Source of the DNA: CAZAPO01 sp044841755
GTDB lineage: Bacteria; Bacteroidota; Bacteroidia; Flavobacteriales; Flavobacteriaceae
Direction of reading: 5' to 3'
Assembly (NCBI GenBank): GCA_044841755.1
Contig: JAXOFM010000001.1
Coordinates: 1,054,001 to 1,118,000, forward strand
Length of the DNA stretch: 64,000 nucleotides
In this document: positions 14,688 through 23,465 of the stretch, piece by piece
How positions within the stretch are numbered: position 1 is the stretch's first letter
How the letters are laid out: each line of letters starts with the position of its first letter
Notes under the pieces: generated by a model
What the model was told of the DNA's origin: nothing
What the model saw: only the letters and a program-made list of their open reading frames with translations
The model's database searches: none
Translations under genes and position numbers: made by a program

Positions 14688-17015
14688 TTATGCTTTTTCT
14701 ACTTTAACTGCACACTTTTTATAATCTGGTTCTTTAGAAATAGGACAGAACGAGTCTAAAGTAATTTCATTGATAAGCATATTCTCATCAAAGAAAGGAA
14801 CAAATACATGATTTGGCATTGGCACACCTCTTTGATTAACCGAAGCTGGTAATACTATATCACCTCGACGTGTAGTAAGCTTCACCTTATCACCATTTTC
14901 AATTTGCATGCGTTTTGCATCTCCTGGATTCAGTTCTACATATGCTGCAGGCATTGCTCTATGTAATACAGGAATACGTCTGGTCATTGATCCAGTATGC
15001 CAATGCTCTACAACTCTACCCGTATTCAACCAGAATGGGTAATCGGCATCTGGCTCTTCAGCTGCTGGCTCGTAAGGTCGTTGCCATATTACAGCTTTTC
15101 CATCTGGTTTTCCGTAGAAATGGAAATCTTCACCATTGCTACAAGCTGGATCATATTTTGAATTAAAGCGCCATTTTGTTGGCTTGCCATCAACATATGG
15201 CCACATCATTCCAGAATTTTCTTTTAGCACTTCTAATGGTGCCATGTTATGTTTAGGGTTATCGTGATGTCTTCTATACTCTGTATAAATCTCTTCAACA
15301 TGCGTATCCTCTTGATAATAGAACTGCTTTTCGTATCCCATTCGTTTTGCTACTTCAACAAGCTGCCATGTATCACTCATTGCTTCACCTGGTGGTTGTA
15401 CCATTTGTTCGAAATACTGTGTTCTACGCTCAGAGTTTCCATACATACCTTCACGCTCTACCCACATTGCAGATGGTAATATTACGTCAGCAATATCTGT
15501 AGTTGGAGTTGGGTAAATATCAGATACTACAATGAAACGTCCTTCTTTGTTTGCGCCATCTCTGTAGCGTTTTAATTTTGGCATGGTCACCATTGGATTG
15601 GTAACCTGAATCCACATAAAACGAATATCACCTCTATCTAAAGCTCTAAACATTTCAACAGTATGATAGGTTGGTTTAGGAGCAATATTTTCTACAGGAA
15701 CGTCCCAAATTTTTGCTGCAAATTCACGATGTTTCTCATTCATTACCACACCATGAGGTAATTTATGAGTCAATGTTCCCACTTCTCTTACTGTACCACA
15801 AGCACTTGGCTGTCCTGTTAATGAGAAAGGACTATTTCCTGGAGTTGAAATCTTACCTGTAAGCAAGTGAATGTTATAGACTAAGTTGTTTATCCATGTT
15901 CCGCGAGTATGCTGATTCATTCCCATACACCAAAGGGACATCACTTTTTTATTAGGATCACCATAGTAGGCAGCCATATACTTGATGTCCTTTGCAGAAA
16001 CACCAGAAATACGCTCTACTTTCTCAGGTGTATAATCTTCAAGGAATGTTTTATACTCTGCAAATGAAATTTTTTCAGCTTTGTCAGCGAAAGCAAATTT
16101 ATCCTCAAGTCCATATCCAATATTGGTAAGTCCTTTGCTAAAGTTACAATGCTTGTTTACAAATGATTCGTTAACCCAGCCTTTCTTGATAATCTCGTAA
16201 CAAATAGCATTTGCTACTGCAAGATCTGTTTGCGGTTGGAATAGAATGGATTTGTCAGCTGCTTGACTTGTACGTGTCGTTCTCGTAGCAAAGTCAATAA
16301 TCTTTGCTCCTCTTTTTAGACGCTGATCTAGTAATCTTGAAAATAATACTGGATGCATTTCTGCCATATTATTTCCCCATAACACAAACACATCAGCATG
16401 ATCTATGTCTTCATAACATCCCATTGGTTCGTCCATACCAAATGATGTTAAGAATCCTGTTACAGCACTTGCCATACACAAGCGAGCGTTAGCTTCTACA
16501 TTATTCGTCCCAATACAACCTTTAAATAACTTAGATGCTGCATAACCATCAGGAATAGTCCATTGACCAGAACCATACATGGCAACTGAATCTTTACCAT
16601 GTTCAGCGATGGTATCCTTCATTTTTGAAGCTATAAGGTCTAAAGCTTCATCCATGGATGCTTCAACATAACGACCGTTTTGTTTAACTAATGGTTTTGT
16701 TAAGCGATCTTTACCATACATAGCAATAACCGAGTGATACCCTTTTACGCAACACAAGCCTTTATTTACTGGCGAGTTGGTGTCTCCTTTTACGGCTACA
16801 GCTTTTCCGTTTTGAACACCTACCATTACACCACAACCCACTCCACAAAAACGACATGGTGCTTTTTTCCAATCGAGATCAGCATCTTTTGGGAGACCTC
16901 TTAATTGTTCTTCGGCAAATAATATTCCTGGAAACATAGCTGCCGCTGCAGTCATAGCTGACAGGGTTGCCATTTTTTTAATAAAAGTTCTCCTATTAGT
17001 TATAGAGTTATACAT
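14688..17015 (-). CDS. napA: periplasmic nitrate reductase catalytic subunit NapA
   Basis: A 775-residue molybdopterin enzyme reducing nitrate to nitrite in the periplasm. A Tat signal begins it (TNRRTFIKKMATLSAMT). The single 4Fe-4S site is CRFCGVGCGVMVG with the fourth Cys in GLCCVKGYH. The Mo-ligand cysteine is in NARLCMASAV, as in Nap rather than Nar. Later blocks fit Nap (HTRGTWINNLVYNIHLLTGK, PSACGTVREVG, NTGRVVEHWHTGSMT). It follows napD by 2 bp and precedes napB by 2 bp, suggesting coupled translation. Slightly shorter than E. coli NapA (828). Confidence 0.96.
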   Translation of the reverse strand: MYNSITNRRTFIKKMATLSAMTAAAAMFPGILFAEEQLRGLPKDADLDWKKAPCRFCGVGCGVMVGVQNGKAVAVKGDTNSPVNKGLCCVKGYHSVIAMYGKDRLTKPLVKQNGRYVEASMDEALDLIASKMKDTIAEHGKDSVAMYGSGQWTIPDGYAASKLFKGCIGTNNVEANARLCMASAVTGFLTSFGMDEPMGCYEDIDHADVFVLWGNNMAEMHPVLFSRLLDQRLKRGAKIIDFATRTTRTSQAADKSILFQPQTDLAVANAICYEIIKKGWVNESFVNKHCNFSKGLTNIGYGLEDKFAFADKAEKISFAEYKTFLEDYTPEKVERISGVSAKDIKYMAAYYGDPNKKVMSLWCMGMNQHTRGTWINNLVYNIHLLTGKISTPGNSPFSLTGQPSACGTVREVGTLTHKLPHGVVMNEKHREFAAKIWDVPVENIAPKPTYHTVEMFRALDRGDIRFMWIQVTNPMVTMPKLKRYRDGANKEGRFIVVSDIYPTPTTDIADVILPSAMWVEREGMYGNSERRTQYFEQMVQPPGEAMSDTWQLVEVAKRMGYEKQFYYQEDTHVEEIYTEYRRHHDNPKHNMAPLEVLKENSGMMWPYVDGKPTKWRFNSKYDPACSNGEDFHFYGKPDGKAVIWQRPYEPAAEEPDADYPFWLNTGRVVEHWHTGSMTRRIPVLHRAMPAAYVELNPGDAKRMQIENGDKVKLTTRRGDIVLPASVNQRGVPMPNHVFVPFFDENMLINEITLDSFCPISKEPDYKKCAVKVEKA

Positions 17016-17017
17016 AG

Positions 17018-17257
17018 TTACTTAATTGAATTGGTATTATAGCCAGAAACCATAGCCAGCAATTTTAAACTGTCTATGGTTTCTAGTTTTTGTTTTAATT
17101 TATATTCATCTGCCTTGGTTTCAGTTTCAGTCACTAAAACGAGTACATCTTTGTTTTCGGCAGGTATCACTTCGCACTCTTGTAAGGAATTCAATGCTTT
17201 TATGAGCTCGTCTTTCCTTCCATCATGCGGATGCGCTAAATAACTTATTATCGGCAT
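17018..17257 (-). CDS. napD: NapD-type chaperone for NapA maturation
   Basis: A 79-residue cytoplasmic protein of ferredoxin-like size and pattern directly upstream of napA (2-bp gap). NapD binds the NapA twin-arginine signal and prevents premature export before cofactor insertion. The PIISYLAHPHDGRKDELIKAL lead and the alternating beta/alpha pattern fit the family, and the context makes it convincing. Sequence similarity by eye is modest, as is usual for NapD. Confidence 0.8.
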   Translation of the reverse strand: MPIISYLAHPHDGRKDELIKALNSLQECEVIPAENKDVLVLVTETETKADEYKLKQKLETIDSLKLLAMVSGYNTNSIK

Positions 17258-17295
17258 ATTTTGATTGGTGTTCTTCCTTTGTAAAATACGAATTT

Positions 17296-18555
17296 TTAAT
17301 TTGAACTCGAGTTAAACAATGTTGGGTTTACCACTATCATTACCCATCCCCAACTATTGCTGTTCCCGTCAAAGTTGTTCTTTAAGTAGTCCATTCCATC
17401 AGAAGCAAACATCTGTGAATATCCAGCCTTAAGTGTTACACTTTTTTGTAATTTTTGAGTGAATACTAAATCTAATTCTGTTCCTAATTGCGTTTCGTCA
17501 GTATCGGCTAAATCAGCAGAAGTTGAGAAATTATGAAGTGCCACATTTAGGTTAGATTTTGCTCCAAGTTTGAAGTTTGAACTAACATAAATATCAGTCA
17601 ATCCAACGTTGTTTGTATGGTTTCCTACATAGAAATAATCCATCAATCCATTGAATTTATGGTTGGTTCCATAGAAAGGGGTAAATGCTTTGTTCTCTCC
17701 GTTTGAAGGGGCTTCACCATCGTTACCACTTTGAATTTCTAAACCAATTCCAAGTTTTACTTTATCTGAAGCTTTATAGCTTGCATCTAATCCAACAAGG
17801 TAAGCGCTTAAATCATTATCTACGACGTCTTTACCAAACTGATAAAATAGATTTGAACTTAGATTAAAAGCACCTTTACCAAACTTTAAGTGTGTTCCTA
17901 ATGTTTGGCTGTATCTAGTCTCGCTATTGTCTGGATCTGCATCAATATACTGACGACCATTATTTAGTAATAAGAAGCTTCCGGAGAAGTTATCCCAATC
18001 ATTATGTAACCATGCGTATTGGAAACTCTTGTATGTATTCGTTGTTAAGATGTTTCCAGTTAAGGTCTCACCATCTTGATTAAATGCTAGACCAAGGTCA
18101 AGTTTGAATTTTCCATCTTTAACTTTCAACATAGCCACGTCATGGCTTCGTCCTTGTTGTGCCCAATCGACATTACCAAAGATGCGAGAATCATTATAAA
18201 CAATTTCTTGACGACCAACTTTTAAAGCTACCGATTCGCTTAGCCCTATTTGCGCCCAAGCTTGATGTAATGAAAATCCGTTTTTCCCTGATGTATTCAA
18301 TTGAGGGGTGTCCCCCCAAACTCTAATATCCTGTAAACTTAAATAGAACATCAATTGTTCTTGAGTGTAGCCAATATTTAATCGAGATCTTTGCGATACG
18401 AAAGCAGATGCATCTACATCATCTGGGAAAAGAGTTTTAAATCCGTGTCGATACTCAAAACGCGGTTTAAGTTGAGCATCAATTTTTAATTGCGCATTAA
18501 CATTTGTAGCTATTACAATTGCTAAAACTGTTATTAATGATTTGATTAGTTTCAT
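17296..18555 (-). CDS. outer-membrane porin (alginate-export-like) heading the nap operon
   Basis: A 419-residue protein with a signal peptide (MKLIKSLITVLAIVIATNVNAQ) and a long series of amphipathic beta strands ending in NPTLFNSSSN. The N-terminal pattern LKPRFEYRHGF and QRSRLNIGYT, with SLQDIRVWGD and KVGRQEIVYNDSRIFG, matches the alginate-export-like barrel family. It starts the minus-strand nap operon, 38 bp before napD, so passage of nitrate or nitrite across the outer membrane is the likely job. The substrate is inferred from context. Confidence 0.75.
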   Translation of the reverse strand: MKLIKSLITVLAIVIATNVNAQLKIDAQLKPRFEYRHGFKTLFPDDVDASAFVSQRSRLNIGYTQEQLMFYLSLQDIRVWGDTPQLNTSGKNGFSLHQAWAQIGLSESVALKVGRQEIVYNDSRIFGNVDWAQQGRSHDVAMLKVKDGKFKLDLGLAFNQDGETLTGNILTTNTYKSFQYAWLHNDWDNFSGSFLLLNNGRQYIDADPDNSETRYSQTLGTHLKFGKGAFNLSSNLFYQFGKDVVDNDLSAYLVGLDASYKASDKVKLGIGLEIQSGNDGEAPSNGENKAFTPFYGTNHKFNGLMDYFYVGNHTNNVGLTDIYVSSNFKLGAKSNLNVALHNFSTSADLADTDETQLGTELDLVFTQKLQKSVTLKAGYSQMFASDGMDYLKNNFDGNSNSWGWVMIVVNPTLFNSSSN

Positions 18556-18606
18556 GTTTTTAAAAATTTGATGGTGCTAAACTAGAACACCATTATCAGT
18601 AAAAAC

Positions 18607-18620
18607 ATGATATTTGTCAT
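18607..18620. promoter_or_regulatory. candidate operator upstream of the nap operon
   Basis: ATGA-TATTTG-TCAT is an inverted repeat 52 bp before the porin start, with the arm pitch of Crp/Fnr-family sites. It lies inside wider arms AAAAACAT (18601-18608) and ATGTTTTT (18633-18640). No clear TAnnTTTG promoter is seen here, which would fit an activator-dependent promoter. The arms are short. Confidence 0.3.
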
Positions 18621-18687
18621 CACATCAGTTATATGTTTTTTCTACAATAAGTATATGTAAGGAATTAAGGGATAGACTTTGATCCAC

Positions 18688-18975
18688 TTAAGAATTGTCT
18701 TCAAGATTAAATCGCTCTTTAATTTGTGCGTTCATTTTATTGAGCCAATCTTGATGCTCTTGTATTTGATTTCTGCGACTTTGGAGAATTTTGCCCTTTT
18801 CTTTGTTAGCTTTTTGGAGTAACGTTCTTCGCTTTTTGCGTATTTCTTCTTTTTGGCGTTCTATTTTTGCTCTTCTCTTTTCTTTATAAGGTTGAATTAA
18901 ATCTGGAAACCAGCAATATAAATACATGACTCCAAAAAAAAGAGCCATAGCCAGTAACATTTTTAGACCATTCAT
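18688..18975 (-). CDS. small membrane-anchored basic coiled-coil protein
   Basis: A 95-residue protein with one N-terminal membrane segment (MLLAMALFFGVMYLYCWF). A strongly basic, probably helical region follows (YKEKRRAKIERQKEEIRKKRR, then KANKEKGKILQSRRNQIQEHQDWLNKMNAQIKERF). The charged part should face the cytoplasm. It lies between waaA and the nap operon, 82 bp after waaA. I do not recognise a family and propose no function. Confidence 0.55.
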   Translation of the reverse strand: MNGLKMLLAMALFFGVMYLYCWFPDLIQPYKEKRRAKIERQKEEIRKKRRTLLQKANKEKGKILQSRRNQIQEHQDWLNKMNAQIKERFNLEDNS

Positions 18976-19057
18976 AATTGTTTAGTAATTAGAAGATACC
19001 CAAGCGATTGTATCTTATTAAATATACAAAAAAAAAGGACGAAAAATTGAGGAGCAC

Positions 19058-20296
19058 TTAATTAGTACTTAAATAAGTTGTAATCTTAGCAACTGCTCCT
19101 TGATTTTTAATAATGTAAGCTTCGTTTTCTTTGCCTGCGCTTTTACGTTTGGTTTCATCAAGAATAAGTTCATTTAAGATATTGGTGAAAGCACCTTGAT
19201 CTGATATTGAAAAGAGTCCGCCCAGGTCTAACATGTCATAGGCTTCAGGAAAGTTTTTAAAGTGATTGCCTATTATTATCGGCACACCAAAAACAGCGGG
19301 TTCTAAAGTATTGTGAAGCCCACTAGTTCCTAAGCCACCACCAATATAGGCGATATCTGCATAGCTGTAAATTTTTGATAGAATACCAATAGTGTCAACA
19401 ATAAATACATCAAAATCAGACAAAGATTTATCTTCCTTTTCAGAATATAATACTACTGATTTGCTAATACTAGATTTAAGTCTTTCAATCTGCTTCGGCT
19501 TTATATTATGAGGAGCTATAATGAATTTCAAGCCTTTATGGCTTGAATTATTAATGTATTCTACTAGAAGTTTTTCTCCTTCAACCCATGTGCTTCCAGC
19601 TACTACACATAATTGATTGTTTTTAAATTCCGAAATAAATGAAAGTGTATTATCAATATTTAGTTGATTAGAAACACGATCGAATCTGGTGTCACCAGAA
19701 ATGCTAACATTATTGAATCCATACTTTTGTACAAGTTTCAAAGAAGGTTCGTTCTGAACGAAAATATGATTGAAAGCATTGAGGTATTTTCGCATCCAAG
19801 CACCTTGAGGCTTAAAGAATACTTGGTCTTTTTTGAAAAGTGCAGAGATCAAAACAGATTTAATTTTTCTTTGCTGTAATTCTCTTAAATAATTAGGCCA
19901 GATTTCATACTTAACAAAAACAACAAGCTTCGGATTGATAAGATCTAAAAACCTTTTTGCGTTTGTTGCTGTATCCAAGGGTAAGTACACCACGCAATCA
20001 GCAATTGGCGAATTCTTTCTAATTTCATAACCAGAAGGAGAAAAGAAACTCAAAATAATTTTATGAGCAGGATATTTTTTTTTGATCTCTTCAAAAACAG
20101 GAAGCCCTTGTTCATATTCACCTAGCGACGCGCAGTGAAACCATATGGTTTGATCATCTTTAGATATATTACTTTTTAAAATATAAAAAGTTTGCTTTCT
20201 ACCCTTAACGCCCAAGCCTAGTTTATGGTTAAAGTTGCCAATGATTCTTAAATGAAAATCTGCAATATGAGTTAATATGTTATATAGAAATCTCAA
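19058..20296 (-). CDS. waaA: 3-deoxy-D-manno-octulosonic acid (Kdo) transferase
   Basis: A 412-residue GT-B glycosyltransferase that adds Kdo to lipid A at the inner membrane. An N-terminal membrane anchor precedes WFHCASLGEYEQGLPV (about residues 52-67), where the family's catalytic Glu lies, and FVKYEIWPNYL. The donor-binding half shows GDTRFDRV, VVAGSTWVEGE, IAPHNIKP and YIGGGLGTSGLHNTLEPA. The first codon is TTG (20294-20296). No better ATG exists, and the RFLYNILTHIAD lead fits the family. It is divergent from the aminotransferase gene. Confidence 0.92.
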   Translation of the reverse strand: MRFLYNILTHIADFHLRIIGNFNHKLGLGVKGRKQTFYILKSNISKDDQTIWFHCASLGEYEQGLPVFEEIKKKYPAHKIILSFFSPSGYEIRKNSPIADCVVYLPLDTATNAKRFLDLINPKLVVFVKYEIWPNYLRELQQRKIKSVLISALFKKDQVFFKPQGAWMRKYLNAFNHIFVQNEPSLKLVQKYGFNNVSISGDTRFDRVSNQLNIDNTLSFISEFKNNQLCVVAGSTWVEGEKLLVEYINNSSHKGLKFIIAPHNIKPKQIERLKSSISKSVVLYSEKEDKSLSDFDVFIVDTIGILSKIYSYADIAYIGGGLGTSGLHNTLEPAVFGVPIIIGNHFKNFPEAYDMLDLGGLFSISDQGAFTNILNELILDETKRKSAGKENEAYIIKNQGAVAKITTYLSTN

Positions 20297-20355
20297 GAAA
20301 GAAATTTGAAGCTAAAATAATGTCTTTCATTTTAAAATCATTGTAGCCACCACAC

Positions 20356-20363
20356 TAATTTTG
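20356..20363 (+). promoter_or_regulatory. -7 element upstream of the sugar aminotransferase gene
   Basis: TAATTTTG matches TAnnTTTG, 35 bp before the ATG. The only TTG nearby (20341-20343) is too close to be a normal -33 element. Confidence 0.35.
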
Positions 20364-20398
20364 TATTTTCGCAATCATTGTAAAAAGCTATTCTTGAG

Positions 20399-21556
20399 AT
20401 GAGAAAAATTCAAATGGTTGACCTTAAAGGTCAGTATGAACAAATAAAAAGTGAAGTAGATAATTCGGTTCTTGAAGTCATTGAATCTACAGCATATATT
20501 AATGGACCCAAGGTTCATGAATTTCAAAAGAATTTAGAAGAGTATTTAGGTGTAAAGCACGTTATTCCATGTGCTAATGGTACTGATGCCCTTCAAATAG
20601 CTATGATGGGACTTGGATTAAAACCAGGTGATGAAGTAATTACAGCAGACTTCACCTTTGCTGCAACTGTTGAGGTTATTGCTCTTTTAGGACTGACTCC
20701 AGTTTTAGTTGATGTAGAGCCAGACACATTTAATATAGTTCCAGAAGCTATTAAGAAGGCTATTACTCCAAATACTAAAGCCATTGTACCAGTTCATTTA
20801 TTTGGTCAATGTGCCGATATGGAAGCCATTATGAATATTGCTAAGGAACACGATCTTTTTGTGATTGAAGACAATGCGCAAGCTATAGGTGCAAATTACA
20901 CTTATTCAGACGGATCCAAGCGGAAAGCGGGAACAGTTGGGAATGTTGGAGCTACCTCATTTTTTCCTTCAAAAAATTTGGGATGTTATGGAGACGGAGG
21001 AGCTATCTTTACGAATGATGATGAATTAGCGCATACAATTAGAGGAATTGTAAATCACGGTATGTATAAGCGATATCATCACGATGTAGTAGGTGTAAAT
21101 TCGAGATTAGACTCTATTCAAGCTACGATACTCAATATAAAATTAAAACGTCTCGATGCATATAACAAGGCTAGACAATCTTCTGCAAAACAATACAATG
21201 AGGCTTTTGAAAATATACCAAATATTATTACTCCTACGACCGTAAACAGAGGTTGCGATAATATTTGTGACAACTGTGATTGTCATGTATTTCATCAATA
21301 TACTTTAAAACTAAAGAATGTAGATAGAGACGCATTAGTTCAACACTTGAATAACAATGGTATTCCATGTGGTGTATATTATCCTATACCTTTGCATAAA
21401 CAAAAGGCATATGCAGATTCAAGATATAATGAGGAGGATTTTGTGGTCACAAATCAGCTTGTAAAAGAAGTTATTTCTTTACCAATGCATACTGAATTGG
21501 ATGACGAGCAAGTAGCTTTTATTACAAGTACGATTATTTCGTTTGTGAACGCGTAG
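20399..21556 (+). CDS. DegT/DnrJ/EryC1/StrS family nucleotide-sugar aminotransferase
   Basis: A 385-residue PLP-dependent enzyme that transaminates keto sugars on nucleotides for cell-surface glycans. Visible blocks are CANGTDALQIAMMGLG (PLP phosphate region), TADFTFAATVEV, VIEDNAQAIGA (Asp for the pyridine N), SFFPSKNLGCYGDGGA (Schiff-base Lys) and NSRLDSIQATIL. An unusual cysteine-rich insertion, RGCDNICDNCDCHVFHQY, lies near residues 284-300 just before the conserved HQYT strand. It is divergent from waaA, which fits an envelope-sugar role. The exact sugar is unknown. Confidence 0.88.
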   Translation: MRKIQMVDLKGQYEQIKSEVDNSVLEVIESTAYINGPKVHEFQKNLEEYLGVKHVIPCANGTDALQIAMMGLGLKPGDEVITADFTFAATVEVIALLGLTPVLVDVEPDTFNIVPEAIKKAITPNTKAIVPVHLFGQCADMEAIMNIAKEHDLFVIEDNAQAIGANYTYSDGSKRKAGTVGNVGATSFFPSKNLGCYGDGGAIFTNDDELAHTIRGIVNHGMYKRYHHDVVGVNSRLDSIQATILNIKLKRLDAYNKARQSSAKQYNEAFENIPNIITPTTVNRGCDNICDNCDCHVFHQYTLKLKNVDRDALVQHLNNNGIPCGVYYPIPLHKQKAYADSRYNEEDFVVTNQLVKEVISLPMHTELDDEQVAFITSTIISFVNA

Positions 21557-21619
21557 TTTTACAGGTTACTTCGATTAAAATTTATAAATTAGAAGCTTAT
21601 AATTTCTAATCAATCAATC

Positions 21620-22900
21620 ATGAAGAAAATATTTTTCATTCTAGCTCTAACGCTTTCTTGTACAATTACTGCTCAAGACCTTTATTTACATTGCGGAAAA
21701 CTAGTAGATACAAAAAACGGTAAAGTTCTTAAGAAAAAGACTGTTATTGTCTCTGGTAAAAAAATTAAATCTGTTGCTGATGGATTTATTACGCCAATAG
21801 GGAAAGAAGACAAAATTATTGACCTAACAGATAAAACTGTAATGCCTGGATTTATTGATATGCATGTGCATATTGAAAGTGAATCTAATCCTAGAGCATA
21901 CATGAACAGATTTACGCAAAATGAAGCGGACGTGGCTTTTGGGTCTTTAAAGTTTGCAAAAAGAACTTTAATGGCGGGATTTACAACGGTTCGCGATTTA
22001 GGGGGAAGTGGAGTGAATATATCATTACGCGATGCAATTGCTAAAGGAGAAGTAAAAGGACCAAGAATCTTTACTGCAGGAAAAGCCATTGGAACTACTG
22101 GAGGACATGCTGATCCAACTAATGGAGTAAGAAAAGAGTTGAAAGGAGATCCAGGACCAAAAGAAGGTGTTATTAACAGTGTAGATGATGCGAAAAAAGC
22201 GGTAAGACAACGTTATAAAGACGGAGCTGATAATATTAAGATTACTGCAACTGGAGGTGTTTTAAGTATGGCTAAAAATGGTCAGAATCCCCAGTTTACA
22301 ATAGAAGAAGTAAAAGCAATTTGTGAAACTGCTAAGGATTATGGTATGATTATAGCAGCTCACGCACATGGGGATGAAGGTATGCGACGTGCTATTATTG
22401 GGGGCGTAACTACCATAGAGCATGGTACCTTAATGAGCGAAAAGACTATGGAGTTAATGATTGAACATGGTACTTATTATGTGCCAACTATTACTGCTGG
22501 TAAAAAAGTGGTCGAGAATGCTAAAAAGCCTGGGTATTTCCCAGCAGTTATTGTACCTAAAGCATTAGAGATTGGACCTAAGATTCAAGAAACATTTGGT
22601 AAAGCATATAAGAAGGGTGTGAAGATAGCTTTTGGTACAGATGCAGGAGTATTTAATCATGGAGAAAATGGTGAAGAGTTCTTTTATATGGTAGAGGCTG
22701 GAATGCCTGAAATGGAAGCTATCCAGTCTGCAACGATTACTAATGCAAGTGTTTTAGGAATGGATGCTGAATTAGGACAAATTACTGAAGGCTTTATAGC
22801 AGATATAGTTGCTACGGATGATGATCCTACTAAAAATATAAAGACCACAGAGAATGTGACTTTCGTGATGAAAGAAGGTAAAGTATATAAAAAGGATTAA
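21620..22900 (+). CDS. exported metal-dependent amidohydrolase (imidazolonepropionase/prolidase-like)
   Basis: A 426-residue TIM-barrel hydrolase with a signal peptide ending TITAQD, so it acts in the periplasm or at the surface. Metal and catalytic residues are visible: HVHIE after PGFIDM (HxH), the lysine of NIKITATGGV for a carboxylated bridge, AAHAHGDEG, TIEHGT and the Asp of AFGTDAGVF. This pattern is the amidohydrolase group often annotated as imidazolonepropionase-like, whose characterised relatives act on Xaa-Pro or acylated dipeptides. It is monocistronic with a shared terminator. The substrate is not determined. Confidence 0.85.
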   Translation: MKKIFFILALTLSCTITAQDLYLHCGKLVDTKNGKVLKKKTVIVSGKKIKSVADGFITPIGKEDKIIDLTDKTVMPGFIDMHVHIESESNPRAYMNRFTQNEADVAFGSLKFAKRTLMAGFTTVRDLGGSGVNISLRDAIAKGEVKGPRIFTAGKAIGTTGGHADPTNGVRKELKGDPGPKEGVINSVDDAKKAVRQRYKDGADNIKITATGGVLSMAKNGQNPQFTIEEVKAICETAKDYGMIIAAHAHGDEGMRRAIIGGVTTIEHGTLMSEKTMELMIEHGTYYVPTITAGKKVVENAKKPGYFPAVIVPKALEIGPKIQETFGKAYKKGVKIAFGTDAGVFNHGENGEEFFYMVEAGMPEMEAIQSATITNASVLGMDAELGQITEGFIADIVATDDDPTKNIKTTENVTFVMKEGKVYKKD

Positions 22901-22914
22901 ATAAAATACGTAAA

Positions 22915-22947
22915 TAAAAAAGCCGCAACTTAGTTGCGGCTTTTTTT
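22915..22947. terminator. bidirectional terminator between amidohydrolase and lspA
   Basis: A 7-bp GC-rich stem GCCGCAA/TTGCGGC (22922-22928, 22934-22940) with loop CTTAG is flanked by A and T runs on both sides. It can serve both convergent genes. The lspA stop lies within it. Confidence 0.88.
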
Positions 22948-23443
22948 ATACTGTTTCTTCGGCTATAGTTTTCTTTTTATTAAAAAAGCTCGCCCATAAA
23001 ATCAATATCATTCCTGTTGTTACAGACATATCAGCAATGTTGAAGATACCTGTTTGCACAAACCCAAGGTCTATATGAAGGAAATCGGTAACTGAACCAT
23101 ACACAAAACGATCAAATACATTTGCTATCCCTCCACCTACGACACAACTAAACCCAATTAAAGAAAGTTTGTCCATATCTTTTTCCTTAATCATGTGAAT
23201 AACAACAAGGCTAAGCACAATTGCTGGAACTACAAGTAATAAAATTAGTTTTGCGGTATCGCCCAAATCACTTCCCATTCCAAGGAAAGCACCTTCATTT
23301 TCAACATTTCTTAAGGTGAGAAAATCTCCAACAATTTGAGTTACACTGTTTGCTTCAACAGATGCTCTAACCCAGAATTTTGAAATTTGATCAAGGCCAA
23401 AATTAGCGGTAATTAAAAGAGCAATGAAAACGTTTCTTTTCAT
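22946..23443 (-). CDS. lspA: lipoprotein signal peptidase (signal peptidase II)
   Basis: A 165-residue inner-membrane aspartyl protease with four membrane segments that cleaves lipoprotein signal peptides at the lipobox Cys. The two catalytic aspartates fall in GGGIANVFDRFVYGSVTDF and FNIADMSVTTG. It follows fabD by 22 bp on the same strand. The many lipoproteins encoded in this window are its substrates. Confidence 0.94.
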   Translation of the reverse strand: MKRNVFIALLITANFGLDQISKFWVRASVEANSVTQIVGDFLTLRNVENEGAFLGMGSDLGDTAKLILLLVVPAIVLSLVVIHMIKEKDMDKLSLIGFSCVVGGGIANVFDRFVYGSVTDFLHIDLGFVQTGIFNIADMSVTTGMILILWASFFNKKKTIAEETV

Positions 23444-23465
23444 CTATTTGTTTTTTCGTGATGAA

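Noticed and set aside
18993..19016. Hairpin AAGATAC...GTATCTT between waaA and the small membrane protein
   Set aside because: Imperfect with a bulge, no T run after it on either strand, and no obvious partner; not called as terminator or element.
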